Assembly (NCBI RefSeq): GCF_014698335.1
Contig: NZ_JACJSV010000030.1
Location: 1-54,185, forward strand
From: Microcystis viridis FACHB-1342
GTDB taxonomy: Bacteria; Cyanobacteriota; Cyanobacteriia; Cyanobacteriales; Microcystaceae
DNA length: 54,185 nucleotides
Direction: 5' to 3'
Made by a program: the position numbers and the translations under genes
Notes under the pieces: generated by a model
Told to the model about the DNA's origin: nothing
Seen by the model: only the letters and a program-made list of their open reading frames with translations
Databases searched by the model: none
Shown: in pieces, positions 53,605-54,185 of the stretch
How positions within the stretch are numbered: the first letter of the stretch is position 1
How the letters are laid out: every line of letters starts with the position of its first letter

Positions 53605-54066
53605 TTAGTTAGTTTCTTGCTCAATTATAAAAATAGCATCTCCATCCGCTTTGATCTGCTGCGCACCAATTTGTTCAACAAGATCGCCCTTAGCTTTTTG
53701 CTTGATTTCTGCTTCTATGCGACCTGCCGTAACATCTCTTAAACCAACTTGGGTGATTTCCCCTGCTTGAATTGCTTGTCCTAAAATCTGTAACTCCTCA
53801 GCAAAAAGGGAGTCTTCATCTAAAATCACATCTAAATTTTTAGTCAAAGTTGCGATCGCTGTACTATCACCAATTTCAACCTTAGCCAATGCTTCATCAA
53901 CTTTAGGAGATTTTCCTGTTAAGCGAGTTTTGATCTTTTCCCATAAAATGGGAATCTTAGCCAAAGCCTCCGCCGTAAAGCGTTTCGCTAAATCCCCCGT
54001 CCCAGACTTCACAAACTCTTGTACTGCTAAGGTGATAAGTAAACCTGCTGTTAATGGCTCAGTCAT
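53605..54066 (-). CDS. Small partner protein upstream of the NB-ARC ATPase
   Basis: This 153-residue protein is of unknown function. It has a hydrophobic start (LTAGLLITLAVQEFV), an Ala/Lys-rich helical region, then AEELQILGQAIQAGEITQVG and a beta-like end (IEAEIKQKAKGDLVEQIG) similar in style to the leader of the NB-ARC protein. The ATG at 54066 has GAGG upstream; an upstream in-frame start 16 codons earlier is weaker. Its stop is 13 bp before the NB-ARC ATG, so the two form an operon and it could be the effector or adaptor (inference). Confidence 0.65.
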   Translation of the reverse strand: MTEPLTAGLLITLAVQEFVKSGTGDLAKRFTAEALAKIPILWEKIKTRLTGKSPKVDEALAKVEIGDSTAIATLTKNLDVILDEDSLFAEELQILGQAIQAGEITQVGLRDVTAGRIEAEIKQKAKGDLVEQIGAQQIKADGDAIFIIEQETN

Positions 54067-54185
54067 TTTTAAATTTTCCTCTAAGGGACTTCCAGAGAAT
54101 AAAATACCCAACAAAAAAATAGAAAAGTGTTTTTTTGAAAAAGTAATTATTTTTGTCTAGGAAAACAAAGAGTCTCCCATTACAA

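Overview
The window looks like a chromosomal segment of a unicellular bloom-forming cyanobacterium, most likely Microcystis or a close relative (inference). The evidence is cyanobacterium-specific genes (a phycobilin lyase of the CpcT/CpeT family, MenA for phylloquinone, a 39-residue Psb30/Ycf12 photosystem II subunit, a Ser/Thr kinase with a GUN4 domain, an EGY-type site-2 protease and a CYP120-like P450), many HIP1-like GCGATCGC sites, short tandem heptamer repeats, MITEs and a high density of toxin-antitoxin (TA) pairs.

Layout. 1-3.3 kb: xth, cpcT-like, rplI, a coiled-coil membrane protein and a lipase, all on the minus strand. 3.3-5.0 kb: two tandem paralogous RelE/ParE-like TA pairs in repeat-rich DNA. 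5.0-17.3 kb: GUN4 kinase, site-2 protease, murQ, rplU-rpmA, a PhyH-type dioxygenase, a HepT/MntA pair, accA, speE, recJ and moaD. 17.3-30.3 kb: an SbcC/Rad50-like ATPase, a rhodanese, hrcA, menA, a HerA-like ATPase, rlmD, an RsbW-like ATPase, small conserved proteins and an M16 peptidase. 30.8-34.4 kb: a two-gene unit of a membrane-anchored NACHT/HEAT STAND ATPase and a multi-membrane-segment protein whose gene holds a hexanucleotide repeat. 34.6-37.6 kb: psb30, then arsR and an arsenite efflux/arsH/arsC operon with an ArsR-type operator inside its promoter. 37.8-38.8 kb: a decayed ISAs1-type transposase. 39.3-44.1 kb: an ABC1 kinase, P450 and alanine racemase. 44.4-46.1 kb: four tandem paralogous coiled-coil/membrane-tail proteins, one altered by a MITE. 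46.2-48.1 kb: mnmE and a DUF2062 protein. 48.2-54.1 kb: an accessory island on the minus strand.

The island is the most unusual part. An NB-ARC/TPR STAND ATPase with a small upstream partner is followed by three different TA operons in series: RelE/ParE-like, VapBC-like and MNT/HEPN. Each TA operon is followed directly, on the same strand, by an ORF ending in the same TPR-derived C-terminus (LQ..RQ..PSS) and then the same downstream segment of about 40 bp. Two of these ORFs are only 31 and 34 codons long. The three TA pairs therefore look like interchangeable cassettes hung on copies of a TPR gene tail. A 104-bp repeat in three tandem copies lies between two of the cassettes.

No rRNA, tRNA or CRISPR array was recognised. 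Product names rest on motifs read by eye; no database search was run.
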